19,976 nt of DNA from Arachnopeziza araneosa (lineage: Eukaryota > Ascomycota > Leotiomycetes > Helotiales > Arachnopezizaceae), in assembly GCA_003988855.1 (NCBI GenBank), contig QYAI01000257.1, forward strand, positions 1-19,976. Reading direction: 5' to 3'. Position 1 is the stretch's first letter, and the number at the start of each line of letters is the position of its first letter. The notes below the pieces were generated by a model. The model saw only the letters and a list, made by a program, of their open reading frames with translations. It was not told where the DNA came from and did no database searches. A program made the translations under genes and the position numbers. Positions 8,189-18,938 of this stretch are shown here, in pieces.

Positions 8189-10302
8189 ATGAGTCAACAC
8201 GAAAATGATCGTGTATGTCTAGCATGCGACTTCGTTCTACGAAAAAGAAATGCCGACTACTCATACGAATCCCCTATCGACGACTCGACTGACTTGGATG
8301 GCATCTGGGGACCGATAGAGATTTCCATTGCCGAGTTCGAGCAAGAGTTGATACATCACAGGACTAGCCAAGATGGACAAGCGAGACCAGAATGCGCTCT
8401 CTTTCAACTTCTCCTACGAGCGATCGAGCTTTCATTCGACCGCAGTATATCCGCTGAGTACTTGAAGAAGGATGCAATAGCTCTTTCACTACTGAAAACG
8501 GAGGACTACCTCAGCAGTGAAAAGGTAGCAAGGACCTGTAAAATCCAGATTTCGAACCGCGAGCCGCCTGAGAGACATATGCTAGCCGCAGATTTTGGTT
8601 AGAAGAAGGACCCCAATGTTACGTGGCAATTGAATAGCTAATTAGAGTAGCTCCACAATTTGGTGAACAATCGTACTCTAGCGTTATTCGGCCAAATCCT
8701 AATAGTCCAAATGCTCTGAAGAAGATTAAGCAGTGGATCAAAAAATGTGAGACGGAATGCACCTATTGCAATCACAACTCAGCACAATCATCGGCCTCAT
8801 ATCCGACTCGCTTGATTGACGTCAGCCAACCTCCACTTCGACTTGTCCTGACTGAAAATCTAAAACAAGAAGAGCGCTTACCATATATTGCGCTGAGCCA
8901 TTGCTGGGGAAGAACCAGAAGTTTTGTGACAGAACGTGACACGGTATTTAAGAGACTGTGCGGCTTCGCAATGGCAGACCTACCAGCCACCTTCCAAGAT
9001 GCTGTTTCTTTGACACGGCGACTGAACATACGTTACCTATGGATCGATTCCTTGTGCATCATTCAAGATGATCGACAAGATTGGAGAATTGAGAGCTCTA
9101 GGATGTGTGACATGTACTCAAATGCATACCTTACGATTGCAGCAACTCTGGCTTCAGATGACAGCCAAGGATTTCTGAACTATCGCCACGCCAAACTTTG
9201 TGCCATTGATCTGATCTATCCCAACCAGCAGACCATTCGGATGTTTCTTCAGCCGGACAAATCAAATAATGGCTATTATACTGATTCATGCGATGGTCCC
9301 CTTCATTTGCGAGCTTGGACTATGCAAGAACGTCTCCTATCCCGCCGTATCATCGGCTTTGCGTCGATTCAAATGTATTGGGAGTGCCGTGGCCACCAAC
9401 GACAGAAGGAGTCTGGTTATCGCAACATCGCGCCAGGACACTTGAAACTTCTACAGCCTTCCATCGCCAATGAAGACTTAATAAGACTCTGGCACCGTTT
9501 AGTCGAGGATTATAGCGAACGAAGTCTGTCAGATCCACGCGATAAACTAGTGGCGCTCAAGGGCCTTGTTGAGTGGTTCGCAGCAACATCAGCTGATACC
9601 TGCGTCGCTGGTCTTTGGAAGCGACATTTGCTTGACGATCTTCTCTGGAGACCTTATCCTGGAGGGCATTTTTCTCGCCCATCGGCATATCGCGCGCCTT
9701 CTTGGTCATGGGCGTCGATGGATGGCCCAATTTGGCATCATGATCGAGAAGAATGGCAAAATATCAGCCACGCCGTAGTGGAGGAGATCGATGTTGATAT
9801 TGAACGCCCAGAGACTAGACCAGGCTCAATTACTATCCAAGGAAGTCTTCTTGTTTCCATCTCCTTACCTGATGAACTTCCGCAGGGCTCCAAGGTTATT
9901 TGCGCGACAGTGAATCTGAATCCGCTTCTCGCGACCAACAATTCCACCACAGTTCACACTCGGTCGTCCGTGACCATCGATATTCTATTGGACTCGGCAG
10001 AAGATTTCCCAATTCGTGCAGACATCGACACGGGTGTCATTATCAATATCCAAATGCAATTGAAAAACCTAGAAGATAAATTCGCAGGCTTCAACAAATG
10101 CCGGGCCGTTGGAATACTCCTACGATCGGGACACAGGTCGAACAATCTACTACAGCACCCGCCGCGCAACTTTGATACCACTTCGCAGGAGACTTTTGGT
10201 GATTTTGAGAGGCTTGGTGTTTTCGAGAGTGAGTGGCTTGACATGTGGACCTTGCAACAACTTTGCACGTGCACAAGGCGGGAGAGGATAAGAATTTTTT
10301 AG
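8189..10302 (+). CDS. HET-domain (heterokaryon incompatibility) protein, 687 aa
   Basis: HET-domain proteins act in fungal self/non-self recognition and can trigger cell death when activated. The two exons are 8189-8597 and 8648-10302, separated by a 50-bp intron (GTTAGA donor, GCTAAT branch site, GAG acceptor). The join gives ADFVAPQFGEQS in frame. The N-terminal part begins MSQHENDRVCLAC and has the CALFQLLLRAI segment usual in this group, with a CxxC (CTYC) ahead of TRLIDVSQ. The HET domain has all three motifs: YIALSHCWG (about 216-224), IRYLWIDSLCIIQDD (264-278) and RAWTMQERLLSRR (358-370). There are no internal stops, so this copy looks functional, in contrast to the HET pseudogene on the left. 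The C-terminal half (about 390-687) has no recognised effector domain. The gene is head to head with CTP synthase. Confidence 0.92.
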
Positions 10303-11408
10303 AAATCACCCTATGCTTACAGGAAGAGGGAAATACAGATGTAGCACTCAATGAATGGATTTGAAAAATGCTCATGGTACTATCTTAAGGTCAGTATCTA
10401 TTTCTTTAAGACGCGTCCTCGAATCAAGCTCCAACCTAATCAGCAACAGAATCCATTAAGAAAGAACGTTGGGTCACATTGTTGTCAAGAGTTCGCCACG
10501 GAAAACGGCAATCCTAGAATTGGATATTGCTTTGAAAAGGAAAGACATAAATATTATGCTGTTTGGCTGGGTTATCCTGGGATGGTGCGGAGACGGCGAT
10601 TGGGACGAGATTTTTCCTGTAGGCGAAGCTCGGCTTCTACCATCCATGGAGTTTAAGTGACTATCATTATCACGCGAACCAAGGCTCAAAATACAAGAAC
10701 TTTAAAGACGGAATCCTCTTCATTGTTGTCAAAACTAGAAATTCATTTTTCAAGTAAATGGGATATCCCATGGTGTTGTGTTTGTATTTATTCGAAGTCA
10801 TCTCCACTTGCAGAACTTATGAGCTGGCATGTAAGCTCTGAGTGACACCGGGAGCACTTGAAAGTTGATCATTCTTAACAAAATACATGGCCGATCTTTT
10901 CTTAGTAGCCTTCGTATCTTTTCATGTCTATCTCCAGCTACTCATGACGCTCTCTCGCCAGCCATGTGCAGGAGGAGTTACTTTTTGAAAGCAATTGAGA
11001 ATAGAAGTCTGCCTTCGAGAGAAAGTGTATAATCTAATCCATCAAATTTCTCAGCTCTTCGACAGCCGCCAATGTTATGGCGCTTAATGCCATGGCGCTA
11101 ATAACTCAGCTTCTGCTTGGCTGCATAGATACTCGGTGATGGTGCAATGATATTTCTCTGTCATGCTTCTGCCAAGTTTCAGCCTTGATATAGATGATTG
11201 ATCTTGACGGGATCATGGCTCGTGAGTGGTGAACTGGACGTCGTTTCTTGGCATATGCCTAGAACCATTCGCCCCTTTCCCTCCTATATATCTCCTGTTG
11301 TCAGCCCTTCGCCCTTGTATGCTCTGGTCAATTTTTCATACTTTGCGGTACCACGTAATTTTTCATGAGTTAAATGATGTGATTGTGTGCTAAGCTGTCG
11401 AAGCAACA
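10303..11408. other. about 1.1 kb with no convincing gene
   Basis: Several open frames of 60-100 residues overlap one another on both strands at 10351-10845, with no family resemblance and no consistent codon signal, so none is called. The right part probably holds the promoter of the CFEM-like gene: a C/T-rich run at about 11273-11284 and TATATAT at about 11286-11292, some 120 bp before its ATG. A small direct repeat, ATGGCGCT followed by AAT, occurs twice near 11075-11104. Confidence 0.5.
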
Positions 11409-12104
11409 ATGTCTTCATTCGGCATTACTGTCAGCCTACTGCTCTTCCTAGGCTTCGTCGTGACAGAAAGCAACCCGAGCGGTCCCACTGCATACTACAG
11501 TATCAATTCCATAGAAGCATACGCGACAATGCGCCCTTGCGCCGCGGACTGTTTATCCGACAACAACGGCGTCTACTACTGCGGTCTCCGAGGGTACCAC
11601 GACGTAGCAATCGAACTGCAGTGCGGGTGCAGTGCGCAAAACTTCTGCTACTGTGGTACTAGCAACGCCGCATCTGCTTCCTCTTACATCTCCTCCTGTG
11701 TCAGCGCTCAGTGCGACAAGTTCCCCACAGAGGTAGCGAACGCCATCAGTCTCTATGATTCGTACTGTGCGACAGCCAACGTGGCTGCAGCAGTGGCGAC
11801 AACTGAGGCGTCAAACCCCTCGCCGGGCAGTGCAGCGACGAAAAGCTCCCCTTCCTCCTCTACGCCAACAGCGACAAGCAAAAATCCTAGCACAACTGGC
11901 GGGCAGGTGGTTCAGACCAAGACAAATACAGATCAGGTATCAACGGAGACAAGTGCGACAAACTCGAGTGGGAAGAATGGACTATCGCAGTCGGACGTCA
12001 TTGCTCTGGCTGTAGGGCTGGGAGTCGGGGTGCCGAGTTTGCTCTTGGCCCTTGCAACTTTCTGTTTACAGCAGAAGAAAAGGAGAGATAAGGAGAGGCA
12101 GTGA
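11409..12104 (+). CDS. CFEM-like cysteine-rich single-pass membrane protein, 231 aa
   Basis: The protein is an intronless 231-residue type I membrane protein. Residues 1-19 form a signal peptide. The ectodomain has ten Cys at 44, 48, 58, 72, 74, 80, 82, 97, 102 and 120. RPCAADC, two CxC pairs, then C-x14-C-x4-C match much of the CFEM spacing, with one extra CxC pair and a slightly long last gap (17). CFEM domains serve haem/iron capture or surface sensing, so the role here is inferred. A Ser/Thr-rich stalk (about 125-190), likely O-glycosylated, leads to a transmembrane helix (about 197-220) and a short basic tail, KKRRDKER. The GLGVGVP-type membrane segment after a Ser/Thr stalk is common in fungal wall sensors. 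It could also be a WSC-like or orphan sensor. Confidence 0.78.
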   Translation: MSSFGITVSLLLFLGFVVTESNPSGPTAYYSINSIEAYATMRPCAADCLSDNNGVYYCGLRGYHDVAIELQCGCSAQNFCYCGTSNAASASSYISSCVSAQCDKFPTEVANAISLYDSYCATANVAAAVATTEASNPSPGSAATKSSPSSSTPTATSKNPSTTGGQVVQTKTNTDQVSTETSATNSSGKNGLSQSDVIALAVGLGVGVPSLLLALATFCLQQKKRRDKERQ

Positions 12105-12396
12105 AGGCAGAAATAGGCACAAGCGAGCGACGTTGAACAAAATCATAGCATTTTGGTTAAACTTTTTTTATTTGAATTACACTCTCATAAAATTATAGCA
12201 CAAAGAATAAGGCGTACAAGGCATCGTTGTGATGAGTCTCTGGACAACTAGGAGTCATTCGTGAGTGGTCAACCAGGTTCCGTCTTCGAGATGAAGACTC
12301 CTATGTTACTTTATCGCACTTCACTTAGTTCTGATAAAATTAAAATCATTTGACTTATACATTTCAGCTAAGTATATACTGAGAAAATTTCAACTC
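12105..12396. other. convergent intergenic region
   Basis: This is AT-rich 3' sequence between two convergent genes. Runs of T with AATAAA-like and ATAAAATTA stretches near 12160-12200 are plausible polyadenylation signals. I see nothing else. Confidence 0.4.
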
Positions 12397-12930
12397 TCAC
12401 ATCAACGTCAAGTCTTTCAACTCCAGTTGTTCTCGCAATGTTTGCTGTACCGGTATGAGCGGCTCCGTGCTTTTGTGCTTTTTCAAGGCTGCTGCCATCA
12501 AGTAAGCGAGATCGGGATGAACGTCCACAGACCAACAATCACTAAACATATCCCGCGAAAGATTCGCCTCTGGTCCCCAGTCGCTGCAACGGGAGCTCAT
12601 GGTGCCTTCTCAAGTGCGTCAGCATCTGAAATTGGCATCCGAAACAGCATGCCTACCGTTGACTTCGATCAATTCCGTATATGAGCAGGCTTCTGTGCAT
12701 ACTTTGGGATCTGTAGCTAAGCATAACTCTTCATCGTCCATGATATCAAAGTCAGAGTAGCAAAGCTCTTGTGTCTCATAGAGGAGCCCTAGCAATTTAT
12801 CATCGCACTGGGATTCTTCTTGCGACATCTTCAACCCCAAATCGGCAGGTTGCCGCCGATCATGAGCCTTGATTCGGAGTGTGGAAGTGTTTGATGATGT
12901 TTTAATGGTCTTGATATGAGGTTGTGACAA
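12397..12930 (-). CDS. small hypothetical protein, two exons, 161 aa
   Basis: Two open stretches on the minus strand lie in one frame, separated by two stops. A 48-bp intron (GTAGGC donor, GCTGAC branch site, TTGAG acceptor; 12609-12656) removes both stops and gives exons 12657-12930 and 12397-12608, for 486 nt. The product is acidic in its first half (YSDFDIMDDEELC), lacks a signal peptide or membrane segment, and matches no family I know. An internal Met at residue 35 could be the true start. The clean in-frame join is the main support. Expression and homologues are unverified, and it could be a chance arrangement. Confidence 0.45.
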
Positions 12931-13767
12931 TAGTGAGGCAAGGAATGAACCTTATCTCTCTGATTAATTACACGTTGACTTGAACAAGAAGAATAATTTT
13001 AGGGCCTTTGATCGATTTATTTATGTAAGAAACAATATGACAAGGCGTATCAAATGGACGAAAACCTCAATATCGCTTGACAAATTATGCTTGATACTTC
13101 AGAAAGAGATTCCTGACCTCCTCAGTATATCCACCGGTCGCTTCAGCCGGCAAAGAAGAATTCTATGCCGTATCCAAATAGAATTCCCCGAGCTGAGGTT
13201 ATCTCGTCATTGTAAAGCGCAATGCTGCCCCGCAATTCTCTTGCAATAGTCTTCAAAGAGAGGTCAATCCTAATTACTAAGGATGTGAACACCTTGCGCG
13301 TCACACAATTGAAGGAAACAAAGGTTGTGGAATACTCAATGATTGGAGGGCGTGAGCCAGCACGTTGTTGTTGCAGAGGGATCGCTGAGGAAGGCTAGCG
13401 TGAGACCGTAGCCGAACCGGTCTGGAAAGTTGCAATTTCTGACCGGTCTGGAAAGCTGATTTCTAGCCGGTGTGGAATTCTGACCGGTGAAATAGCATTC
13501 CATAAGTGCGTAGGTTTTCAGGCAGGCATCATCCCACGTAAAGTGCAATTCTGCGATGGATGTGCCATTCTACTCGATCATCACCTGATATTGATCACAT
13601 GATCGGAGGCTTTTGGCGTTCGAGATTTGTTTCAGATAAGGCATCACTTGTTTTGTCTTTAGAACATAATGAAGTAATATATAAAACGCTCTTCTACTCT
13701 TCATAACCTATGAAAAAGAAAATCCCGTACTTTAGCCAAGGAGCGAGCTTGTAGACAATCTCTGACA
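12931..13767. other. intergenic region with ACCGGT repeats
   Basis: This is 837 bp between the small unknown gene and the 3' end of the Zn2Cys6 regulator, both on the minus strand. Open frames here are short and unrelated to known proteins. The notable content is the ACCGGT repeat cluster, listed separately, and an imperfect palindrome GATCACATGATC near 13591-13602. Confidence 0.5.
13416..13488. repeat. four clustered (A/G)CCGGT direct repeats
   Basis: ACCGGT occurs at 13416-13421, 13442-13447 and 13483-13488, and GCCGGT at 13466-13471, with start-to-start steps of 26, 24 and 17. The surroundings repeat too: ACCGGTCTGGAAAG is exact in the first two copies, and TTCT lies just before copies two to four. 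It may be a degenerate minisatellite or a multi-site operator. Confidence 0.75.
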
Positions 13768-16563
13768 TTATGCCTTCTCATGTTCCTTCGGAGAACCAAT
13801 TTGCTTCAGCAGCACACCGGTAACAGTCTCATCACCTACTTCAATCGGTGTATCCCTTGGATTCCATTCCTCTTCATACATCTGGGCCACAAAATAAAGA
13901 TCATCTTCATATAGATCATTTTCCAATACCCGGCGGAATTTGTCTTCTGAGTTATTCATCAGCACGGGAATTTCTTATATAGACGGTGGAATTACTTCTT
14001 TCTTTCACCATATCTGATGTTCTTAGAACGAAGTCTATCTCATCAGTTGTCATTTCTGCAAATGGTGTAGTCTGACGTTTGCGCCAGTCGATTTTGAATG
14101 GATTGGAAGCTTCTGTGCAGTAATGATAATGAGACAAAAAGACGTTAGAACTATGGTGTCGTTCAGCAATGAAAGTCGGCATAGAAAATCTCCGCTGCAA
14201 TAATAATGGTTAGTAAACCTGTCGGTGATGCTTAGATGGAAAGGAAGATTCTACCTTAAGACCATGTTTTCTTGCATTTACATAATTTTCAGCCGTAAAG
14301 GCAGCACAACTCTGCAAGGACATAAACGTAAGCAGGTAGATAGTCATCCAGCTCTTTGGGTTGTTCTTTTGAACGATCCGGTTGAATTGCTCAAGAACCT
14401 TCTTCCGAAGTGGTTGAAGGAAACCGAGCGTGAGGATCATATCCAGTTGCTGGATCATAACTGGCGGGAGTGGGACTTTTCCGAATAAAGGATAGGAATG
14501 ATCGGTCATTTCCGGTTCCATATCCAGAGTGTCATCGCCTATGATGGATTCTGTAGTAGCTGTACGTCGACTAGCAAACCAAAGTCTGAAATAAGCCGCC
14601 AAGAGAGATTGTTCATCATTAGGCTATTTTCTGTTAGTAAATACTTAATAACCGTATAGGTGCTCGCTGACAGCGTTCCGCATATATGTTCTTGCATATT
14701 TGAACGTCTCTAGTATCAGCTCGTCTCTGCCACGCAGCCAGTATTCCATGCACACAAAAACGTGCTCGTTGATATAATTATTCATGTAATCCTTTGCAGC
14801 ATTCATGTTCACAATCGCAAATGGCGTTGTTTTTTTAAACTTCATCACTTTGCCATCCATCCATGATTTTTGCAAGCGGTCTTCAGGATGTGGGACGAAT
14901 TTCCGGACCGAAAGCTCTAACGGAATCGGACATACGTCCGACATAACCTTGATTGTTCTTATTCGATTGTCAGACCAATCCGTAATGTCTTTCAATTTCA
15001 TCACTGGCCATCTGAAGGTGAATTCGAGTCCTGGAGCCTTGCCAATACGGTAAAGAGTACACTCTGTGAGCTTATATCGCATGCACGGAAGTGTATGGAT
15101 CTTCTGTTTTGAGACAGCCTGGCAAGTTTGACAGATTCCGCTTGGGTCGTTTGTATTGATTAGGCACTGTCAAGTGTTAGACTTAAACAGAGTGATCAGG
15201 CAAGGGACACATACGCGTATTTTCTGCATTCTACAACGCATGCAGGCTTTGAGCTTTCGTGTGGTGCTTGTTTCTTCCTTTAACTGCTGGTCCTAGACAT
15301 CGAGGTATTGAGTTAGCACTTCAATGAAAATAAGTATGGACTTTAGTTAGGATTCAAGCAGCTTTGTCGTTCCCTCAGACATCCGCATAAGAACGAAATA
15401 GATGCACCTAAAGCATGACGGTAAGCTCTAGAATTAGACGTACCTGAAAGGGACCACGGCGCCGAGACCTTTGAGGAGAAGATTCCTCTCCGCTTAAATC
15501 TATCGAGATCCACTCGGTAGACTTCGGAGATGATTTTTCAAGGAGAAAGGTCTGGTAAGGTTTAGTCACCTGAGGCCTGGCCCCGCTTGATGATTTATTC
15601 TTTACTAAAGGTGCTAGTTGGCCAATGGGTCTTGATTCTTGTGACTTTAGGTCTTCCCAATCCTGATCTATATCGTCGCTGCCAAGCAGATCACTAGGAG
15701 GGGAAGATAGGCTTTGGTTAAGTAAACGACCCCTGGTCTCTACACCTGTTCGTGGACCATGCGTATACAAAGACGAAACAAAATCTTGAGGCGGAACGGT
15801 AGTTGTTCCTGGGGTCCTTTCCATCCTAAAATTTTGTATCGGACCATTTTCGTAGCTGGCTTGGTTCAGAAAGTCTGTAGGTACAGCGAGCCAAGGTTCG
15901 TTAGGGGTAGCCTGGTGAGACCAGCCTGGAGAGCGATGAATACTCTCTTCCGCGATAACATCATAGCGGCCAATATCCAATTCATCTTCTATAACAGTGG
16001 ATGACATTTGGCTGTTTCCTTGCGACCACCGATTGAAATTCCTGGTAGTGGGGTAGCTTTCCTTAAAGACCATTCCAAAAGATGGAGTCAATGGTCCAGT
16101 CAGTTGAGATGGAGAACTATCGAGTTCACCACCGGCGAGGTCTTGTTGCCAAACATCTGGAGATTGCCAATGCGCTTCAGGGTCGGACCATGACTCTGCG
16201 CCTGTAGAGACGACCTTCTCAGGTGGACATTCATCTGCTAGAATGCTTTCTGTGCCTGCACTTGTATCGTGTAGATCCTCGTCATAAAACTCGGATATTG
16301 GTTTGTTCAAAAGTTTAGCGACTGTCTCGATTGCACGGTGCTCTTCAAAGGACAGGTGGCTCTTGACTAGCCGGGAGCGCGGTCTCTTCGAGTGCTGTTG
16401 CTCGATCATGTCTGCGTCGTCTCCTTCACCGGAAGGACGGGGCCGTTTTCTGATGATGTTCTAGGTTTCGAAGTCAGAGCGATCTAAAAACAAATGACTA
16501 CACAAAAGTGATTTGGAAAAGACTTGAAAGGGTGATGGAGCGACTATGATAAGAGTGTACCAT
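13768..16563 (-). CDS. Zn2Cys6 fungal transcription factor, 779 aa
   Basis: This is a nuclear DNA-binding regulator. Exons: 16561-16563 (start codon only), 15444-16460, 15215-15292, 14672-15166, 14255-14623, 13996-14194 and 13768-13946, totalling 2340 nt. All joins are GT..AG and in frame. A simpler start is the ATG at 16407-16409. The zinc cluster is internal, C-x2-C-x6-C-x10-C-x2-C-x12-C at residues 357-394 (ACMRCRMQKIRC ... CQTC ... LPC), and its third Cys begins a new exon after a 48-bp intron. The downstream region carries the marks of a known fungal C6 family: PLFGKVPLPPVM, NPKSWMTIYLLTF and YEDDLYFVAQMYEEEWNPR. The first 340 residues are polar and low in complexity, with basic RKRPRP and KRPRSR patches that may be nuclear signals. 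It is divergent from the AsaB-like gene and may regulate it. Confidence 0.92.
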
Positions 16564-17645
16564 TTTGCTTGATGCTTGGTCTCACAAGGGGAGCGGTGTC
16601 AGGGTTTCAATGCGTGATTATAGGATGTGAAACGGCGGTGAGTAGAGTTGTCCGTGTGAACATACGAATCTCTATGCCCTGGTTGTTCAATCTTGAAGAT
16701 ATCATTGAGTTGACAGGGCGGCTGTGCTGAGGGGCAACGCAGTCTACACCGGTTCTGAAAATAGCTTAGCGTCAATGACTTAGTACACCTGCGATCTTTC
16801 CTCTCTACTTCTCTACTGCTTGTTAACGCATATAGAGCTGAACAACGCCGATTTTCAATATTCGAACTTGCGCGAATATCGTTAAAGTTCTGGAATGACA
16901 GAGAAAAGAGATGAGTTGAACCAACACCTGGAACACGGCAATGGGTATCCCATCGGCTTCATGTCACGATTCTCAGCCTTACCGGACCTTACGGGACGAA
17001 GGACATGTTTGTACGATTGGCAGGGTAAATAGGTAGCTGCCATGCTCTGCAGCCTTGCCTCTAGCCATAGATCATTGGTCTGAATGGTCGCCTATCGGAC
17101 AGCAAGCAGGATATCAGCGTGCCCGTGACCAAGTTGGCCACGACGGATGTCTTGAGGAGAGATCCGCTTTTGCCAAAGCATCACTTCATTCTCTTTCCAA
17201 GAATCATCTTAGTTGAGCCGGCGTCACATAACTAAACTGTTTCATATATTATGCTTCTTGCAGGCGAATCAGACAGTATTTCGGGCCTATCGGAGATGGA
17301 AACCAATCATTCGACGAATAATCAATCCGACATCATCTGGTATCTCGACCCAATTCCAGACGATCAAGACGTTCAAGGTGGATCAACAGAATCGAATTGT
17401 GCGCGCCAACCGTGGCGATCGTATTGGCCGCCAAAATGTCAGAAAACGACGGAGATGTGGCTTCGCTCAGAGTTTCCTGACGTTCTGTCCTGGCGTTTCG
17501 ATCGAACACGACCATTCGATCGTCCTTGGAGAACTTGGAATCGATCTGCTCGTGCCAAAGAAGCGCAAAGCGTGGGATTCAAATCTAAATTGCTGGCGGA
17601 TAGAAACAGGCAAAGAGAAGGTCGGAATATACTTTTTGTTTTGCT
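16564..17645. promoter_or_regulatory. divergent promoter region, regulator and AsaB-like gene
   Basis: This is 1.08 kb between two divergently transcribed genes. Two overlapping plus-strand frames (17213-17653 and 17251-17667, 146 and 138 residues) are long but unrelated to any family I recognise, and they overlap the start of the AsaB-like exon, so they are more likely chance frames or a 5' UTR. No transposon, tRNA or obvious regulator-site array was seen. Confidence 0.5.
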
Positions 17646-18815
17646 ATGGATAAGTACATGTCACTAAATCCAGTAGTTTCCCAAAACAAGTTTGCATTAC
17701 AAGAGAATCTAGCGCCAATTGTAACGACAAAGAATAATGAGCTATATGATCTAATAGAGGGTATGAAGTTACATCATGTCAACTCTGCCACATTTCATTT
17801 CCTTGTACCTCTAGACCTTTATAACACAGAGAAGCCATACTTGAGCAGGCTCCCTTCCGGAACTGATCTTTCAAGAACGAACATAGTCACTGAAAGTCAT
17901 GCTCTCAAGGTCTTTGATGTATCGGGACACGAGAGATTTTTCGCATTAGATAGATCCGGCTTCCAATTTGCAAAATACCCGATTCAAGTCATGCGCTGGA
18001 CAGATGATTATGTATGCTCGGAATACATCCCCAAGATGGAAGAGTGGTTAGTTCAGCATCTCAAATGTGCAAGTGTTTTCATATATGCGTACAGTGTGAG
18101 TACCGTCACGAAAGAATGTTGATTCTTTTTTTTTTAGCTAATCATAATAAAGTTCCGTGGGCAAGATATCGCTGAAACTGGTGGAGATTGCCCTAAAACG
18201 CCGTTCTTGCAAGCACACTGTGGTAACCACTTATTTTGTTTCCGAACCGGCCCCATCCTCCCTCAAGAAACAGTGGACTAAGTCTTAATACTTTAGATGC
18301 GACAGAAGCTTCATGCTTCAAGAGACTGCAGCTTTACTTTCAAGATAGGGCCCATAGCATGATGGAATCTCGAGTGCGGTTCGTAAAGTGAGTAGCATGC
18401 TCATACCAATTTACCGCAATCACCTAAACAATTACTTAGCGTATGGCGAGCAATCTCTACACCAAACCAAGACTGCCCACTCGCATTCTGTGACTTTCGA
18501 ACAGTCAGGCGAGATGACCTAGTCCCAGCTGATATTATCTTCCCGCACTACCAAGATGAGGCCTATGAAATTCTTTACAATCCTGATCAGCGATGGTTCT
18601 ACAAACCAGGGATGGAACGCGACGATGTGATTTTATTTAAACTTTCAGATAACTCACCGGATGAAGCTCCTTGTAAGTCCAATTATGTCATGATTGCCTC
18701 TATTTATTGCTCAATGAACCTAGTTTGCCCTCACTCAGCCTTCATGGATCCCTCAGCTCCGGAAGGGACTCCTAGCCGAGTGAGCATCGAGGTACGAAGC
18801 ATCATTCTCGGCTGA
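17646..18815 (+). CDS. AsaB/CmcJ-like hydroxylase-desaturase family protein, 311 aa
   Basis: The family includes AsaB of aspirochlorine synthesis and relatives of bacterial CmcJ, often found in metabolite clusters. Exons: 17646-18095, 18153-18222, 18297-18387, 18440-18672 and 18724-18815 (936 nt, all phases consistent). Family motifs in order are LDRSGFQFAKYP, FLQAHCDATEASC, VRFVNVWRAIS, PLAFCDFRTV, YNPDQRWFY, ERDDVILFK, CPHSAFMDP and PSRVSIEVRSI. The HxD pair (His172, Asp174) and His285 resemble the iron-binding triad of Fe(II)/2-oxoglutarate oxygenases, with Arg300 or Arg306 as possible cosubstrate ligand. That reading is my inference. The intron-1 acceptor is ambiguous: TTTTAG at 18137 or AAAG at 18152, both in frame, differing by five residues. 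An internal Met at about 17763 is an alternative start. Confidence 0.9.
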
Positions 18816-18938
18816 TAAGTTTCATTCTGAAAATTGTTTGTTAAACAATGTTGCTATCGAAGAATTGGTTCATTGTCACAATTGAGACTCGGTTAAGAAT
18901 GACCTATAGCTTCTGTATTTCTTGCACGTCGTGCTCTG

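Noticed and set aside
10351..10845. Overlapping 60-100-residue open frames
   Set aside because: They compete on both strands, have no family motif, and no plausible exon chain connects them.
17213..17667. Two overlapping plus-strand frames of 146 and 138 residues
   Set aside because: They overlap each other in different frames, show no recognisable motif, and run into the start of the AsaB-like exon. More likely chance frames or leader sequence.
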